A stretch of DNA of 64,000 nt from Styela clava (taxonomy: Eukaryota; Chordata; Ascidiacea; Stolidobranchia; Styelidae). Numbering within the stretch: position 1 is the stretch's first letter; the number at the start of each line of letters is the position of its first letter. Both the position numbers and the translations under genes were made by a program. Location of the stretch: NCBI RefSeq assembly GCF_964204865.1, contig NC_135255.1, forward strand, positions 6,725,135 through 6,789,134, written 5' to 3'. Below the pieces are notes generated by a model that had not been told where the DNA came from, did not search any database, and saw only the letters and a list, made by a program, of their open reading frames with translations. Positions 12,672 through 26,298 of this stretch are shown piece after piece.

Positions 12672-15600
12672 TCAACAAAAACAAGAATGCCAGCACGATT
12701 TTTTGCCCGACTCACTGCCATCTGGAGTAGATTGTCTGCTGCTGCGTAGAATGCTCAGCACCGAGTCCAACCGTTTTCTGGGTGTTTGCGGCAAAGATTT
12801 ATTTTTTCCTTTCGATGTTCTTCTGTGTATCACACGAGTAGTCAAATGTTGGAAAACACGATGTAATCTGGCAACACTATTATTCGAAACCTCAGCAAAG
12901 CCTACACACTCTTGCCAAGAACCAACGATTCCTCGAACATATTCAGAAGAGACTTGCGTCCCTCGCGATTTATGAGTTTGATTTAGAACTTCGGCCGCTA
13001 AAGACATTTGCTTTTGGAATACGTTCCTCCTACGTGACCCATTACTTCGAGGACTAAACGAAAACGCAGAACTCAGCAAATGATCATTGCTCGCTTTTCT
13101 TTCCATAACTGGACTTTCAGACCAAGGGGATGCAGTAGGAGCAGTCACATCCTAAAAAAAAAAAAAATATTGTAAATTTGATGGACGTTTTTCCCGCCTT
13201 CATCACTGAGAAAATATTTTTAGATGTCATTTATCATATTGGCCAGGTCATTTATTGCACTGAAATAATCGGCCTAATTGAAGTTCAAAACTACGTATTG
13301 TCTGTCTCCAGGTGTAATTTTATATTCATTTTCAAATCAGTTTTCAGGAACTACATCAACTTACAATGTGGGTTCCAACTACTGCAATTGGAGGTAAAGA
13401 ATCCTCTCCAACTAATCCTGTCATTCGTTTGTTGCTGTTTGTCGCAAGATGATAAGATGGGTCAACTCTTTTCTTCCTGCCGTTGTCCGGAGAGGGTGAT
13501 TGTGACCTCTCCATACTAGCACAAGGGTGCCCTCTGACGGACAAAATTTTATCTCTAATTTGTTGCACGGTGTCAAAAGAACGTCCGTCTTGAACTGAGT
13601 AAACTAGAATGAATGCGTCGGCAGCTCTAATGGCTTCATCGTGTATTGTAGATTTCCCGTCTTGCTTCCGATAAATGAACGAAGGTACAACATTCCTGTA
13701 AAATGTGGAAAATGTTATTGTCTGAATTTTCCATGCCCCTTTCATGCCATATTACCAAGAGAGCAATGCTCAAGTATATGGGCACGAAAGTCAAACATAT
13801 TAGTACGGGTATACAATTCACACAGAAGACTACGGGTATTGCATTCTTCGCCTGACTATCAGATAGCAGCAGACATGAGGGCGGAACCACCACAGGGTGC
13901 GCAATTTTTAGGTTTGATGCCTTTTTCACACCAATTTTATTTCGCCAATAGTAAAACGAGAATATCGGTCGGAGATCGAATACTTATCGATCTTAGATCG
14001 GTAATTAGTTAATAACTCGCTAATTATACGACATAATTAACCCAAAATCTATAGGCTTCTGGTCCGAGGTAAGATGCATGCACATGCAAAATTTGGAGCA
14101 GATTCAAGCACGCGTTCGCGAGATATCGCGTTCATCTAACAGACACACACACAGACACACAGACAGACATACATACATACAGACAAATACCTATCAATAT
14201 ACTTACCGATCTTAAGATCGATAAGTAACAAAAGAGCGCGGTAAAAAGGCGACAATGCTGTGGCAACGAAAAAGCGGTGTTTCGACGATGCGTTTCGGAC
14301 ACGTTTATGTGATTTATCTCTTTATTGAATTTATGGATATCATATATATATATATAATGCATATTTGATGCCATAAAAAATATACACAATCTCATTCTTT
14401 TCGGAGAGAAAGGTTTGTTAATTTTATGCGTAATAGTAAAATACGTACAGGGCCGTCACGTATGTACGAGTGACGCAAAACATTAAATAAAATTTTCAGG
14501 TCACGGAAAGTTGCGCCGATTTATGTACCGCGTGTTAATTTAGCAGTTTCAATCGATATGAGACGCATGACGATATGGTATAGAAAATGAAATCCTAATT
14601 TTTATGCTAAAATATTTTAGAATCATTTTACATTTCATCCTTCTTATATTTCCCTTTTCATTTCATAACTACAGTTTTAGTAGAAAGCCAATCAAGTAAA
14701 ATGTTTCGTGAACCATTTTTTGAATGTTTCATTGTTACTGACAAGGATACACTGACCACTTCGGCTTGACCACCGCCGAGTACTAAGGCAACGTAAAACT
14801 AAACTGATAGATAATCCTATCTGAATCCGCTGTAATAAAACGGTAACGTAACATGCCATTCAGCCGAATTGATATCAATAAATCTATTTTGCTGCACGCC
14901 TCAATACCGAATATCCAGAAATAGATATTTTTCGCAAAACAATGCAACCGGAAGTAGACGTGTTTTCTGTTTATTTGACCTTCCGCCGACAAAAATGAGG
15001 AAATTTTCAAGCGTAATTCAGCGTTGGTAATATTAGGTCATTGTTATAAAATCGGAATAGGTAATAGGTGATGAACACGCTATTTAAATATTAACAGCAG
15101 TATCAAATAATTTTCACTATGGACTTTCTTAATTTGTTTATAAACTAATAGAGTGTTGCATCCATGTTAGACATCTTACTTATTCATTTTACATTTATAA
15201 AACCTAAATACTTCGGCAATTTATCTCTTGCTGAAACAGCATTAAAAGCTCTGAAGAATTGTTGTTGTTTTGTATCGTAACTCAGATGCATTTTCACAAT
15301 GGAGAAGAAACTCCGATGTCACCTATTCTGCATAATGCAGCTAATGCAAACGTGTCAAATTTGCAAGCATTATACCTAGTGAATAGAATTGGATGAAATT
15401 ATATATTTCCACAAAACGTTGGATTTGTACAACTACAGGTTGATCTCGTTCGTGACTGAAAGCTGTTATTTTTGCTATCAGGTCAGACCTTCCTGATTGC
15501 TGGAATATCACAAATAAGTTTATGTGTGGATTTTCCATTTAAATTTGTTTTATTTAGAAATAGGAATTCTGCTCGTCGAGACTGATTTATTTTGGTAAAT

Positions 15601-18293
15601 TAATGCATTTACATTTGTTACTTATTGAACATCGTACTCATGAAATAAGGTGTAACAAAAAAGTCTAAACCTGGGTTTCTCAAACTGGGAACTCGAAAGA
15701 AGGGCACGAGCAAATGACCCCGTTAAGTACGTAAATTGACTGCAGTTTGTTCAATTATTTAATTATATTGCGCGCTGTAACAGTAAATGCCAAGCAGGGC
15801 CTTTGTCAACACTCGGATTTTCCCCGATCAAATCCTAATCTGACAGTTTATGTTTAAAAAGGTGCTCACATAATTAAAAATAGACATATTGTTTGTCTGT
15901 CAGGTAAGGGTTGCCACAACTTCTGTAAAAGCTGATTTCAACAAACTATGCAAAAACTCGAAATTTTAATAATCCCACTAAAATGTTAAATCAATAAAAT
16001 TTTGCGTTGTGAGAACTTTTTAATTCGTTGTGTACACTGAAAAACTAAATTTTATGTGCGGCCCAGCTAAATGTCTGTTATAAGTTGGTTATATGACCCA
16101 CCGACAAAGTATGTTGCACACCCCTGGTCTGAACAATCAACAATCTCCGTTGTATATGATTCTAGTATTGCATTTCGGGAAAAGAAGATAATTATCTTGA
16201 TAACACCGCTAAATTAACATAAGGGTTATTATCAATTTATAACAAAATTACTCAAGATCGTATGGGCGCACTAAGGTCATGAAATCACCATAAATGTATA
16301 ATGATACTGAGGTATGAGTGTATGCTGAGCATAAACCACGTTAAAAATAAATTGTTGTTACCGTGTAATCTAAGGTGAAAGTCCACGAAAAACACAGTTT
16401 CCTGGTAATCTAGCTCAAAAACAACTCCAATGCGTTTCATACGTGTTTATGTAATCTATATATAATCTGTGACGGAAGTCAGATTTAGGTTTCAAGTTTA
16501 TCTAATTTTACAATAAACCGCTACAAAATAAAACCTCAAATGTTGACAAAATACTAAGCATTTAAACTCCATTTTGAACAGAATAATGAATATTAAAATG
16601 ATCGTCTCATTCACCCATTCTAGTTCATTGCATTTTATTTATTACTTGGATCTTTGAAAATATTTTAGACGTAGCTTACATGGACTTGTTCGACTCTACA
16701 AAATTTTTCTTGTATCTTCTAGTTATGGGACTTTTCAACGTCGATACTGGGGGCCTTCGTCGTGGTGTCAGTCGTTGGGCAAGCCGTTGCCTCAAAGATT
16801 TACGTGGTGCGTACGTTCGTTTAAAACTGAAATTAAGAAATGTAGTAAGTATGGAAGGCTTTGAGCGCTCTTCAAGTTAAAATAAAATTAGGTATCAAAA
16901 TTGTTGTATTTCGAAAATACAGTGAGGGGGTTTCCGCATATTGCAAACGACCAAACTTAACTATTATCAATGGCCATTGAAAATGTGAAATGAATGATTT
17001 GGCAAGTTTCGTATGAATACAGAAAATTCAGCTTAAAAGCATTTTTACATTGAATAGTATGTATGATAGATATATATAGGTGTACATACCTTGCAGTATC
17101 AGTGACTTTGATCATAGTCTTGAATTCATTGGTGTCTAATTCATTGTTATTTGAATTTTTTCGTTTATGATGTTTACCTTGTGCATTACGGAGTAACGTA
17201 GAGTTTTGCTGAAAAATTATATTTGAAATATAAGTAATAATAAAATCCCGTTAAACTAATGTAAATAGTGAAAATTTTGTATACAATTTTTGTTTGCAAT
17301 ATTTGAAACAAGCAGCATTTGGATTACATCAACTGAAAACATATTTTTAACTTTAACTACTGAAAATTTAAAATCAAATGTTCAATGAAAAAAACAGATT
17401 TTTTCATAATAACCACAACACAACCAACAACTATAGCAACAAGAACTATTCAGCAAATTGATTGACTTGAATTACTTCTAATCTATCGTCAGTCAGCATT
17501 TACGAATAATCTCAATGCTGATATTTTAATTTCTAAATTCATTTAATTATGTAAATCTAATATACACAATTTTCTTTTAGTTTGGTAGTAGTTGTATTCA
17601 ATTACACGCCTTTTATGACAAAAACAATCTAATTAGAGACGAGACAGCAAACCTGAATGGCTTTAGTAATTTAGCACATTTTTAATCTTATTTTGTTCAT
17701 AATTTCTTGTGAACAAATAATTTATCGATCCCGTAGAAATTGAAATAAACTTACTTGATCAGAAGAGTTGATGTCCATTTTCCAAAGGCATTCCACGCCT
17801 TCTTCTTTTGCTTCCGAATCCCATTTTTCTGATAGTTCTGTCAGATTCAACTCCTTGTAAAAGGAAGCTTCAATTGTGGGTGGACAACTCCCTCTGTAAG
17901 AATTAAAAAAATTGGGTGATTATTGTGACATAACATTACGAGAAAAAAACAGAGCAATGCGCAAATAAAGAAAGACAAAATACCGACACCGCACCTGTAG
18001 TATATATAAGTTATAGCTTTCATGGAGACCCTTTCATTTTTATTTACTGGAAATTCGGATGGGAGAATACGAAGAGAAAATATCTTTTGTTTTAAAAAAA
18101 TAAACAGAAACAAATTAGCAGTAGACCGACCCTCTTGTAGTCAAATATAATACAATAATCATACTTACGCTTCGACTTTCTTCTCGTTTATAAACTGCAG
18201 GGTGACTGCGGTCTTCCCCACAGAAGAGCCGCCCAATATGACAATATTTACTGGCAACTTTGCTGCTTCAATAGATTCCCTGAAGGGCGCCAT
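12672..18293 (-). CDS. Divergent Ras-like small GTPase-fold protein with large insertions (5 coding exons)
   Basis: Exons in reading order: 18293-18169, 17893-17755, 17208-17090, 13695-13365, 13151-12672. Borders are GT/AG and all phases fit, giving 397 residues. The P-loop GGSSVGKT is at 21-28, a switch I-like PTIE at 47-50, a G3-like DTARN at 125-129 (Ras has DTAGQ), and strand 4 LVYSV at 158-162. The G4 position reads THID at 236-239 (Ras NKxD), the G5-like EVSNN is at 325-329, and a final amphipathic helix follows. Extra stretches sit between switch I and G3 (about +55 residues, Lys/Asn-rich), before G4 (about +40) and between G4 and G5 (about +60, Ser/Arg-rich). The tail is basic and ends CWHSCFC, suggesting lipid attachment without a standard CAAX box. 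The P-loop is intact but base recognition looks degraded, so GTP binding may be weak or altered. The subfamily is not recognised. Its largest intron holds two transposon copies. Confidence 0.8.
13981..14227. mobile_element. Small inverted-repeat element with internal CAGA/CATA microsatellite
   Basis: The left end reads TACTTATCGATCTT-AGATCGG. The right end, read on the other strand, begins TACTTATCGATCTTAAGATC, so the termini are inverted copies of about 24 bases. Each end is itself nearly self-complementary around GATCTTAAGATC. A simple repeat of CACA/CAGA/CATA units lies inside near the right end (about 14141-14185). No coding capacity. It lies in an intron of the Ras-like gene. I could not define a clear target duplication. 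Confidence 0.6.
14141..14185. repeat. Compound CACA/CAGA/CATA microsatellite
   Basis: Tetranucleotide and dinucleotide runs inside the inverted-repeat element in the Ras-like gene's largest intron. Confidence 0.8.
15671..16126 (-). mobile_element. Non-autonomous hAT-like element
   Basis: The right end is GCACACCCCTG, a typical hAT-type terminus (CAGGGGTGTGC in reverse). The flanks GTCTAAAC (15663-15670) and GTCTGAAC (16127-16134) match at 7 of 8 positions and look like the target duplication. Internal sequence around 15800-15850 is the reverse complement of sequence near 46097-46150 in the element in the TMEM216 intron, so the two are one family in opposite orientation. No transposase frame. 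Confidence 0.65.
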
Positions 18294-19194
18294 TAGTGAA
18301 ACACGTATTTTGCAAATATTCTTCTCTTTTGTAAAGAGTATGAGAATTTATCCAGTATGAATATCTGTATAAAAATATTAAAATTTTATAATTCAGATTA
18401 AAAATTTTTTTGAACACATCCTTTTCGATATTTTCACATATATATATGTTCAATTTTATATAACCACTATTTATTGGCGTCTCAATCGAAATATATATAA
18501 TAATGTAGCGCATCAGTGAACCTGCTTGCAAATATTGTACTATTTGATTCTCAACATTTAGGAAGGATTCGTGTCCTTGGTCTGATCCTTTCCTAACTTA
18601 AAAATACTTCATTTCTCCCAAAACTTTTTGTCTATATCACGTTATTGTTTTCCTCTCACTAGGGTATGTAAATAGTGTAGTTTATGCAATAGATAACCCC
18701 ATGTGCTATTAATAATCATGATAATCATGTGCTATTTGTACAGTAACGTCAATTAAAAATAGATACAAATTGCAAGTTCATGTTGACCATGTAATGACAA
18801 TACTTCTATTCTGATAGTTTCCGGTTCAGTCAGTAGGGTTCCATACCTAATAAAGTGATCAGGATATTTCATAACATGCAGCCGTACGCGAGTATCAATT
18901 AGGAATTGAACAACATATACACTCCTTTCGTTTGACATAGAAGGATAGACAAGGCCAAGTAAAATCGCAAATCTAACGTGACCTAAGCATGCCATAGCTT
19001 TCCCTCGTGTCATGCACATATTGTTACATCTCAAAAAGTGCTTATTATGCCTTTAAGTCTTTTACGTCTTAAAAGTTCTGTAAATAAAGCGGAAGAATGC
19101 ATCATGACATTGTTTTAGTCGTTTTTATGCGATTCTGGTGTATTTGTCTTGACAAGTCAGGAATTTGCGTCATTGAGTCTTTGTTGCCTATTTC

Positions 19195-19318
19195 TCATTT
19201 CTACAACAATGTATGGAAATATATTTGATGATCGAAGCCCGGAAAGTCGACGTGAGTCATTTCTACAACAATGTATGGAAATATATTTGATGATCGAAGC
19301 CTGGAAAGTCGACGTGTT
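19195..19318. repeat. 62-bp tandem duplication (2 copies)
   Basis: The unit starting TCATTTCTACAACAATG at 19195 repeats at 19257 with a 62-base period. Over the first 60 bases the only difference I see is one C/T at the CCCGG/CCTGG site. It is a recent local duplication with no clear function. Confidence 0.85.
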
Positions 19319-22300
19319 TCGAAGATTATAACTTGGATATTGTGCAAATCATATTCATTTTTCAAAACACAGACTGAATAACATGTCTTTAGGTACGTTA
19401 CGCATATTCGTAATGGCGATTGAACGTAAGTCACGCAACGAAAATCCCATCATGGACAACAATTGCAGATATAACCTTCCAGTCCGCTACACTAACTTAA
19501 TCAAATCGACTACAATCACAGCTAAACGTATGAAGCACACCACATATATATATATAAGTTTTCACATATAAGTTTTTTCTCGACTGGGCCACAACATACT
19601 GATCGGAAACACTGCGGACAACATAACAATTTGCCTCCATACAAGAGAGATCCGTTCCGTCCATCATTGCTATATATATAAATGAAGACAAGAACGTGCT
19701 ATTACCCACAGTGGTGTGATCTGCAGCTATTATTAAGTCATTAATATGTAAATTTATGAATAAGAACTGTATGAAATTTGAACCTGTTTTATAACAATCT
19801 TAATTACAGTCAACACTCAGATGTGCTTGAAACTGAGCCTGAAATTTACGACTATGCTTATTGATTGAAATTTCGTCTGAATATGCTTCTTCAGTCACCT
19901 GCATAACTGTCAAGACGCTTAATTTCTTAGTAAAACATAAATAAGGAAATCTTTTAATTATAGTTACTCATATCACGAGTAATAATGTTGTGAAATGCGC
20001 ACGAGGTGGTGTAATACGATTTGGAGTCGTTACATGAGTATTTTATCTAAGTTGCGAACTTCTATGAATTATATAACCCTAGCTATACCTGTTGGTGTTG
20101 ACTAAATACATCACTGAGTGGATTTTTCATATTTGATTCACAATTTTTGCATTTAATTTAAACCACATGATTGGTCAACTGACTTTATTTAATCATTTCC
20201 TGAAAGCCAATATCTAACCAAAATGGCCGTGCTTCAATGACGTCACCAACGAATGAAAACGTCTAGAAATATCTGCATAATAATAACATCCCTGACTGAG
20301 TAGTCACAGCAGACTGCAAAAAATAGAAACTGGTTTTCAAAGTCCAAAAGAAACTAACACAACAAGAACGGCCTACTTTCATTTTTTTTTTCAATTCTAT
20401 AGAAAAAATATGATATATTTAAACGTTATTCAATATATGGATGGGTATCATAACTAAATGACAAAAATAATGAAACACCGCGATATCGCATCCCCCGTCT
20501 TCAAATTTATAGATAAAACGCGCATCTGGTACAATTTATCTTTGGATAATGCTTGGCAATGTCCAGATTCTGTTGAATAATATTCTTGAAACTAATTCAC
20601 GTTGATCGATTAAGAATACCTTGCATCAGGAAATGTGACGTCAGTTGTTTACCACAAGATGTCTGCAAGAATGAATACCGAGGGTCACAGTTTTACCTGA
20701 AAAATCTGAAGATAATGATGTCACACATCCTTAACTTGAATGAATGAAAATTTCACAGGTAATTCAACTGTTCTCGCATTTCGAATGAACCAAAGAAAGA
20801 AATTTACCCAACAACCATGTTCAATGAAAGCTGGAAATGAATTGATTTTTAACTTGGAGCAGAATAAGTATGTATATCATACTATTTGATTATTCGCTCA
20901 TATATATATATGTAGTCTAACTTTTTCAATCTAACATATACTTTCACTACATAAAAAAAATATGGTCCTACGGTCTTCGTGGCCACTCCGACATTCCACA
21001 GTAGCATCATTTTGAAGGGTTATTGCCCAACTTTTCCCCTAAATTTTTAATTGTTGGGTTTTTAGAATATTGCTCAACAAAATGAATGTAAAAGACAAAT
21101 ATCTTAATATTCAAAATAGTTTACTTTGATTTTACAAAGTGAATATCTTCCATACCAATATGACACCTAGAAACGAGATGCAATTTCACTCTCTTCCCTT
21201 TATCGATGTGACTGACAACAAATTAATTTCAGTTTTTTTTTCTTTTTCTATTGACTCTCATCCCTCGCTTGTAGTTATTTAAAACAGGTCTCATATTAAA
21301 TTATACACTATTTTATTATTTCTGTCATCTCGGATACAATTTGAGTTTCAACTTGTATCTGACATTTTAAACTTAATCAAGGTAACTCGAAGATACTTGA
21401 TTTAAAGCCATGTGGTGACCTAACGGCATAGAATATTTATCTGAATAACCTGCGTATATTGGACCTTAATTCAAGCGATTCTATTTCGACTCGTATCAAA
21501 CCAGGTTAAGTTGCGACTATAAACGTTATTAAACGTGCCGCCCTCCACGCACAGGTACGTGTGGCTTAATGAGCGAAATTTCCCTCGTACAGATTTGACG
21601 TCGTTTCGTTAATTTTGATGGGAATAATAGAAAATGGTTACGTGTGTATTTCATCAACCAAGCACAAAAATTGATAAGCCAAACAGTTTCATTGCCTGTT
21701 TCAGAGGCATGGCAAAACTAAATTTGTGCTATATATAACTCTATGTAATATTAGAGGAAATTTCATTGGCGTATTTAATTTAATGTTGAAGCAATATTTT
21801 GAAAGTTACACGTCAGATGTTAATAACGCACCAAAGCATCCATTATCATAACGTCAAAACTCGATATACTAACATAGCAGACATATATTGGTGATGGTAA
21901 TACCACAAATGATGACGTCATAAATACAAAATTGCAGATAAGTGGAGACTACCGATTGTTCCAGACAAAGTTTCAATGTTCTATTTCTTATGTATTTTAC
22001 CTGGGATTATTTCCAGAAATATCGGTCATTGCACTTTTTGCGAATGACCGCTTTTGAACTTCTTCCTCCCTTCAAGGCGATTTCAACATCTGTTCGTGGG
22101 CAGTAATAGATATGTTGGCTTAAACAAAATCTTCTATTGCCCCTGTTTTTTCTCTCGTTCATACTTGTTTATTTATTATTTCGGATTTCATGTTGGGAGT
22201 TTGCCGTTTAATAAAGTAGTGCTAATTTACTTGTGTTTTAGTTAAATGATAGGGCTTGATTCATATTGCGTAATTTAACGTCGCTATTGTTCGCATCTTT

Positions 22301-23391
22301 TGGAATTAAGTATGTTGTTAACCTGCCTGTACTTGTCGTAAACATCAGCTGCCTTCTATAACAGGGGTGAGCAATTACTTTCCTGAGTGGGTCAGTCACA
22401 GATAATAGACTTGGTTACTGGGCCGAAGGCTCAATATGGAACTATGAATAAAATATGATTTATTCACAAATAACTAGCGTAACTGTTGTAGCCTATTTAA
22501 TGCGTCCAAACGCTTATTAAAATCAGGCTCTAAGCTGCTTGTATTGATTCCTTGGGGCTTATACCACTCGTAGGTTTGAATACGTTAGAGAAGACATATT
22601 CTTCATAATTTGGAATACTAATTCCGGTGGGTGAGTATGAAATGAAGTACTGTATATGTGGCACGTTTTATACATCATATTCAAACACTGTATGTATTCA
22701 TTGGGATGTATTCATTTTAGTCGACGATTCGTTATTTTCCTCTATATTCTCAACAACAACAAAAAATATTGTTTTTTAGAAAGCCAAACCTCCAACAGTC
22801 GTTTCCGGTGGATTGTCAACTGTAAGCCCTACATCCGCTGTCGAGGTGCACAACTTTGGTCGTCAAATTGTACAAAATTTCTAGCAAGTAAGTAATAAGT
22901 CAGACGACTGATGTTTTCTTGACTGAAAGAAATAATTGAGAAAACTTCGCCATTGCACCGATCAATCATGACTTTCCGCCCTGAGAGGGGAGGGAGGCGC
23001 TAGTTCATGTGAATTGCGTGATGTAACAAACATTATGGTAACACAATCATGTAACAATGTGGATGACATTCGCTAAATTTATTTCGCATTTTCCCTAAAG
23101 CAGGTGTTCCAAAACATTTTGTTCGTGCGGCTCCAAATTATCAGAGAAAAACTCACGGCGCACTCACACGAAAAAAAATGCTGACCTCAGATAAAACTCA
23201 ATTTTGTGATCGTTAATTTGTATATTATGCCTTTTAAAGTTCGTAAACATGTAGACCTAAGGAATAAAGGCAAACGGTCAACTCTTCCTTTTCTCTCTGC
23301 CTGATTATCCTTTGAAATACTGTAAAAATCACTCTTGTTCGCTAAACTCGGTTCAGCAGAAAAATAAACTGCAGCCTACGAAATTGCAGCT

Positions 23392-23433
23392 AGTGTCTGC
23401 TTTTATTGTTACGTAACAATAGAGGCAGACACT
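23392..23433. repeat. 42-bp imperfect palindrome centred on TTACGTAA
   Basis: The outer arms AGTGTCTGC/GCAGACACT and inner arms TATTGTTAC/GTAACAATA pair fully. Only a 3-base internal segment on each side is mismatched. It could form a hairpin or be the end of a small element. The centre TTACGTAA resembles a bZIP-type site, which may be coincidence. Confidence 0.7.
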
Positions 23434-24129
23434 GCGTTACAGAAAATAAACGATGTAGAAAGGTAAAATGAAGCTGTTGATTTATATATATACAAAACAT
23501 TCAAAATAAGGAACAATAAAACATTCATAATTAAAATAAATACAATGTGTATAATATTCAATCATTTATTAGTCATGTTTAACATAATTCTGATAATTTT
23601 CGGAGCGCACTCAGCAAATCGCCATAGCGGGCGCCTTGATGTATATTTAGTTGATGATAATTTAAAAAAGCAAAACAATGCTGAAAGATATAGACACAAA
23701 AGTTGTGTATCTGTACCGGTAGGTAAGGCCGGACAGCGTCGAGTTCGATAAAAAGATCGGAAGATGAGCAACACGAAAATAGTTTAGCAATACGGAAGTA
23801 GTGTTCCATTTCAATTTAACAGCAATTTTTTGTTTAGATATCGGGTCCCACTGCATTCACGGAAAATTGAAAAGAAAATTAAGGTAATAAGCCTTGTCCC
23901 AAGTATTCAAAATTTAAACTCGATTGGTCTATTAATTAATTGCGGAGTAAAGAATCAGTATGTACCGAGTAGGAATGTGACGGGGTTACTCAGCAATGAC
24001 CGTTTCTCGTAACTATAACATATTTTATCACGTCACATTTACTAGTATATATCATGTTATTGAGACAGAGACATTACAGTTGTGACTTATTTCCAAATTG
24101 TAAGTTATTAACGGAATATACTCCCTGAT

Positions 24130-24390
24130 AGTGAAAGTAAATTTGCACCCGCAAACTACACCCAGAACATTTGTACGTGCACATTTTTCAACCACGGACA
24201 TTCGCACCCATACAATTCCACCCACAGATTTTTGCACCTGCAAAAAATTGCACCCCGGAAACTTGCAGTCATACCTTTCTACCCACAGATCTGAGCACCA
24301 GCATATAGATTGCACCCGCGTACATTTGCACCCATGGACATCTGCACCCATATACATTCACACATGGACATTTGCACCCACAGTCATGTT
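24130..24390 (+). repeat. Degenerate GCACCC-type minisatellite
   Basis: Variants of a roughly 16-base unit built on TTTGCACCCATGGACA recur across about 260 bases. Open frames across it are a by-product of the repetition. A related array in the opposite orientation lies at 26325-26475. Confidence 0.7.
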
Positions 24391-24972
24391 CGCTCTTGAA
24401 TACCTGAGTTGCAGACAAATTTTAATTACCATGCTAAGAACAGTATAATTATATATTGGAAATGAAGACAGATTACAAATTTGCATGTATTCTTGATTAT
24501 GGCGGCTACATTCCATATCTCACTTTTGACGGTCATTTTCTTTCAACAAAATATCGCAAACGTAGTCGAATACAGTGGTTTTTGATTAATAGACAGTGAA
24601 ACTGGTCATGGATAAGTTCAATACGTCAGCGTTGAACCAATTGTGCAAGACAAGCGTGACGTTCTTCGAGAAGGAATATTAGCAGAAAAAAGTAAAAAGC
24701 ATGAAACGACCTCGACATAGCGGAAGCATAATTTATATGTAGCAAGTTGTTTACAACAACTCGTCATAATATTGTCTACCGACGAGGGTTGCCCTTCCCC
24801 TGTTTCGAGCTATTGCTCGATCTGAGTTAATGGATGGAAATCTAAATTATTCGCGTGTAGGTTTGCAGTGAGTTCGTCTTCATTACTATACTAATCAAAA
24901 CATTATCATATGCGTATTTCGGCGCAAAGGGCAATCAAACCTCTTTTTCCTTCAAATGTCCATGGTGTAAAT

Positions 24973-26298
24973 CAGTATTTCCCGACCCGAGTCCGTGATC
25001 TCAAATGAGTCCGCGAAACGTTTGAATGAGTCCGCAACGAGCCAGAAATTCACTGCGAGCCGCAAACGTTTTTGCGAAAGTTGAAAATCAAGTTTATTCA
25101 CATAACATTATTCAAGTCGATTATTACTAGTAACTGAGTATAGCTGGGCATATATTCGAATATTCAACTATTAGAATAGCAATTCACTTTTCGAAAATTT
25201 GGTACCAGGTGACGCGACTGGCCAAAGCGATTGGATTTCACAACTCACTAGCGAGTTTCCGATGAAAACGCGGCCACACGCGTGGTGTTTTTCGCGAGTT
25301 CGAACAACATGAATAAATTTTTTCTAGTAGGTGTCAGTGGAGGCAACCGGAATTTTCTAAATTGAAAAGCGACAATACAAAATACTAAAAATAAAACGGA
25401 GAACACCATAACTTTTGTTTTACGATTGTACGCGACCGATGAAAAACGTTTTTTCAGAAATTGCAAATCGCAAAAATTTTGGTGATACTGTGGTATTATG
25501 TACCAGGGCATTTTCCCTTATAGGCCTCCACATTGGTACGTACCAAATAGTCACTTTGGTAGGTACAGTACTGGAGCGCCGTAAGTGTTGTACGAACAGC
25601 TCAGATTTGTTGAATCCACGAAAATACGAATCAAAACAAAATATAATCGGGCACTTTACAACGCATTTTTGTGTTCACGAATTGTCATGATATTTTATGA
25701 TTAGTGTTGCTTTTATTTCTTCAACACAGCCGCAGATTAAAAAGATCACCATAAAATTAATAATAAAGCAAGGCGGTGAATATGTATTTTTGATTTACTA
25801 ATATACTTTAAAAAATATTTTTAATAAGTAATAAATCAAGTTGTACTTTTGGAAATTTATAGCAGATAGTAGGATTTTTTAACAACGATAACAAATTAGC
25901 AAGATCTCTAAAAAAAATAAGTAACAAAACTAAATATAATCGTGCAATATGTTAGCAGATTGCCGTGGCATTTTAAAGAAGTAATGCTATCATCTTGTCA
26001 TAAGTCGACGCAACCGCGAGTTACCATGAACACAATTAAAATAGAAAGACATTTTAAATTCTCGTCGTTGTCATGAATTGAATATAGTGCGACAGAAAAG
26101 CCATTATACGCAATAAAAAGTCGGCTCTATTAACGGACGCGTAATTGCGTCGAATTTCCGATTTTGAAATTCGTTTAAATTATGTTGTGTTTGGATTTAT
26201 TGCACACTGAGTACGGTTGCAATAAACGCACCTTGAGTCCTCAAAGGTTTTCGTCGGTGAGAAATTAGTCCACGACCAAAAAAGGTAGGGAAACGCTG
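24973..26298. mobile_element. hAT-like non-autonomous element, about 1.3 kb
   Basis: The ends CAGTATTTCCCGACC and, inverted, CAGCGTTTCCCTACC match at 12 of 15 positions. Subterminal GAGTCC-containing sequence is also shared between the ends in inverted form. The flanking 8-mers are only weakly alike, so the target duplication has decayed or the end is slightly misplaced. No transposase frame is present. Confidence 0.55.

Larger units (their letters stand above)
18294..24050. other. Intergenic DNA, no supported gene
   Basis: Apart from a 62-bp tandem duplication, a hairpin and transposon debris, I see nothing gene-like. A hAT-type terminus CAGGGGTGAGCAA starts at 22362, but I could not find its partner end. 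Frames here are short, without conserved motifs or paired splice sites. Confidence 0.45.

Noticed and set aside
16680-16880. Plus-strand frame with a hydrophobic, signal-like N-terminus inside the Ras-like gene's intron
   Set aside because: Unrecognised, antisense to a supported gene, and with no second exon.
24052-24448. Overlapping 101- and 105-codon frames
   Set aside because: They are translations of the degenerate GCACCC minisatellite on both strands.
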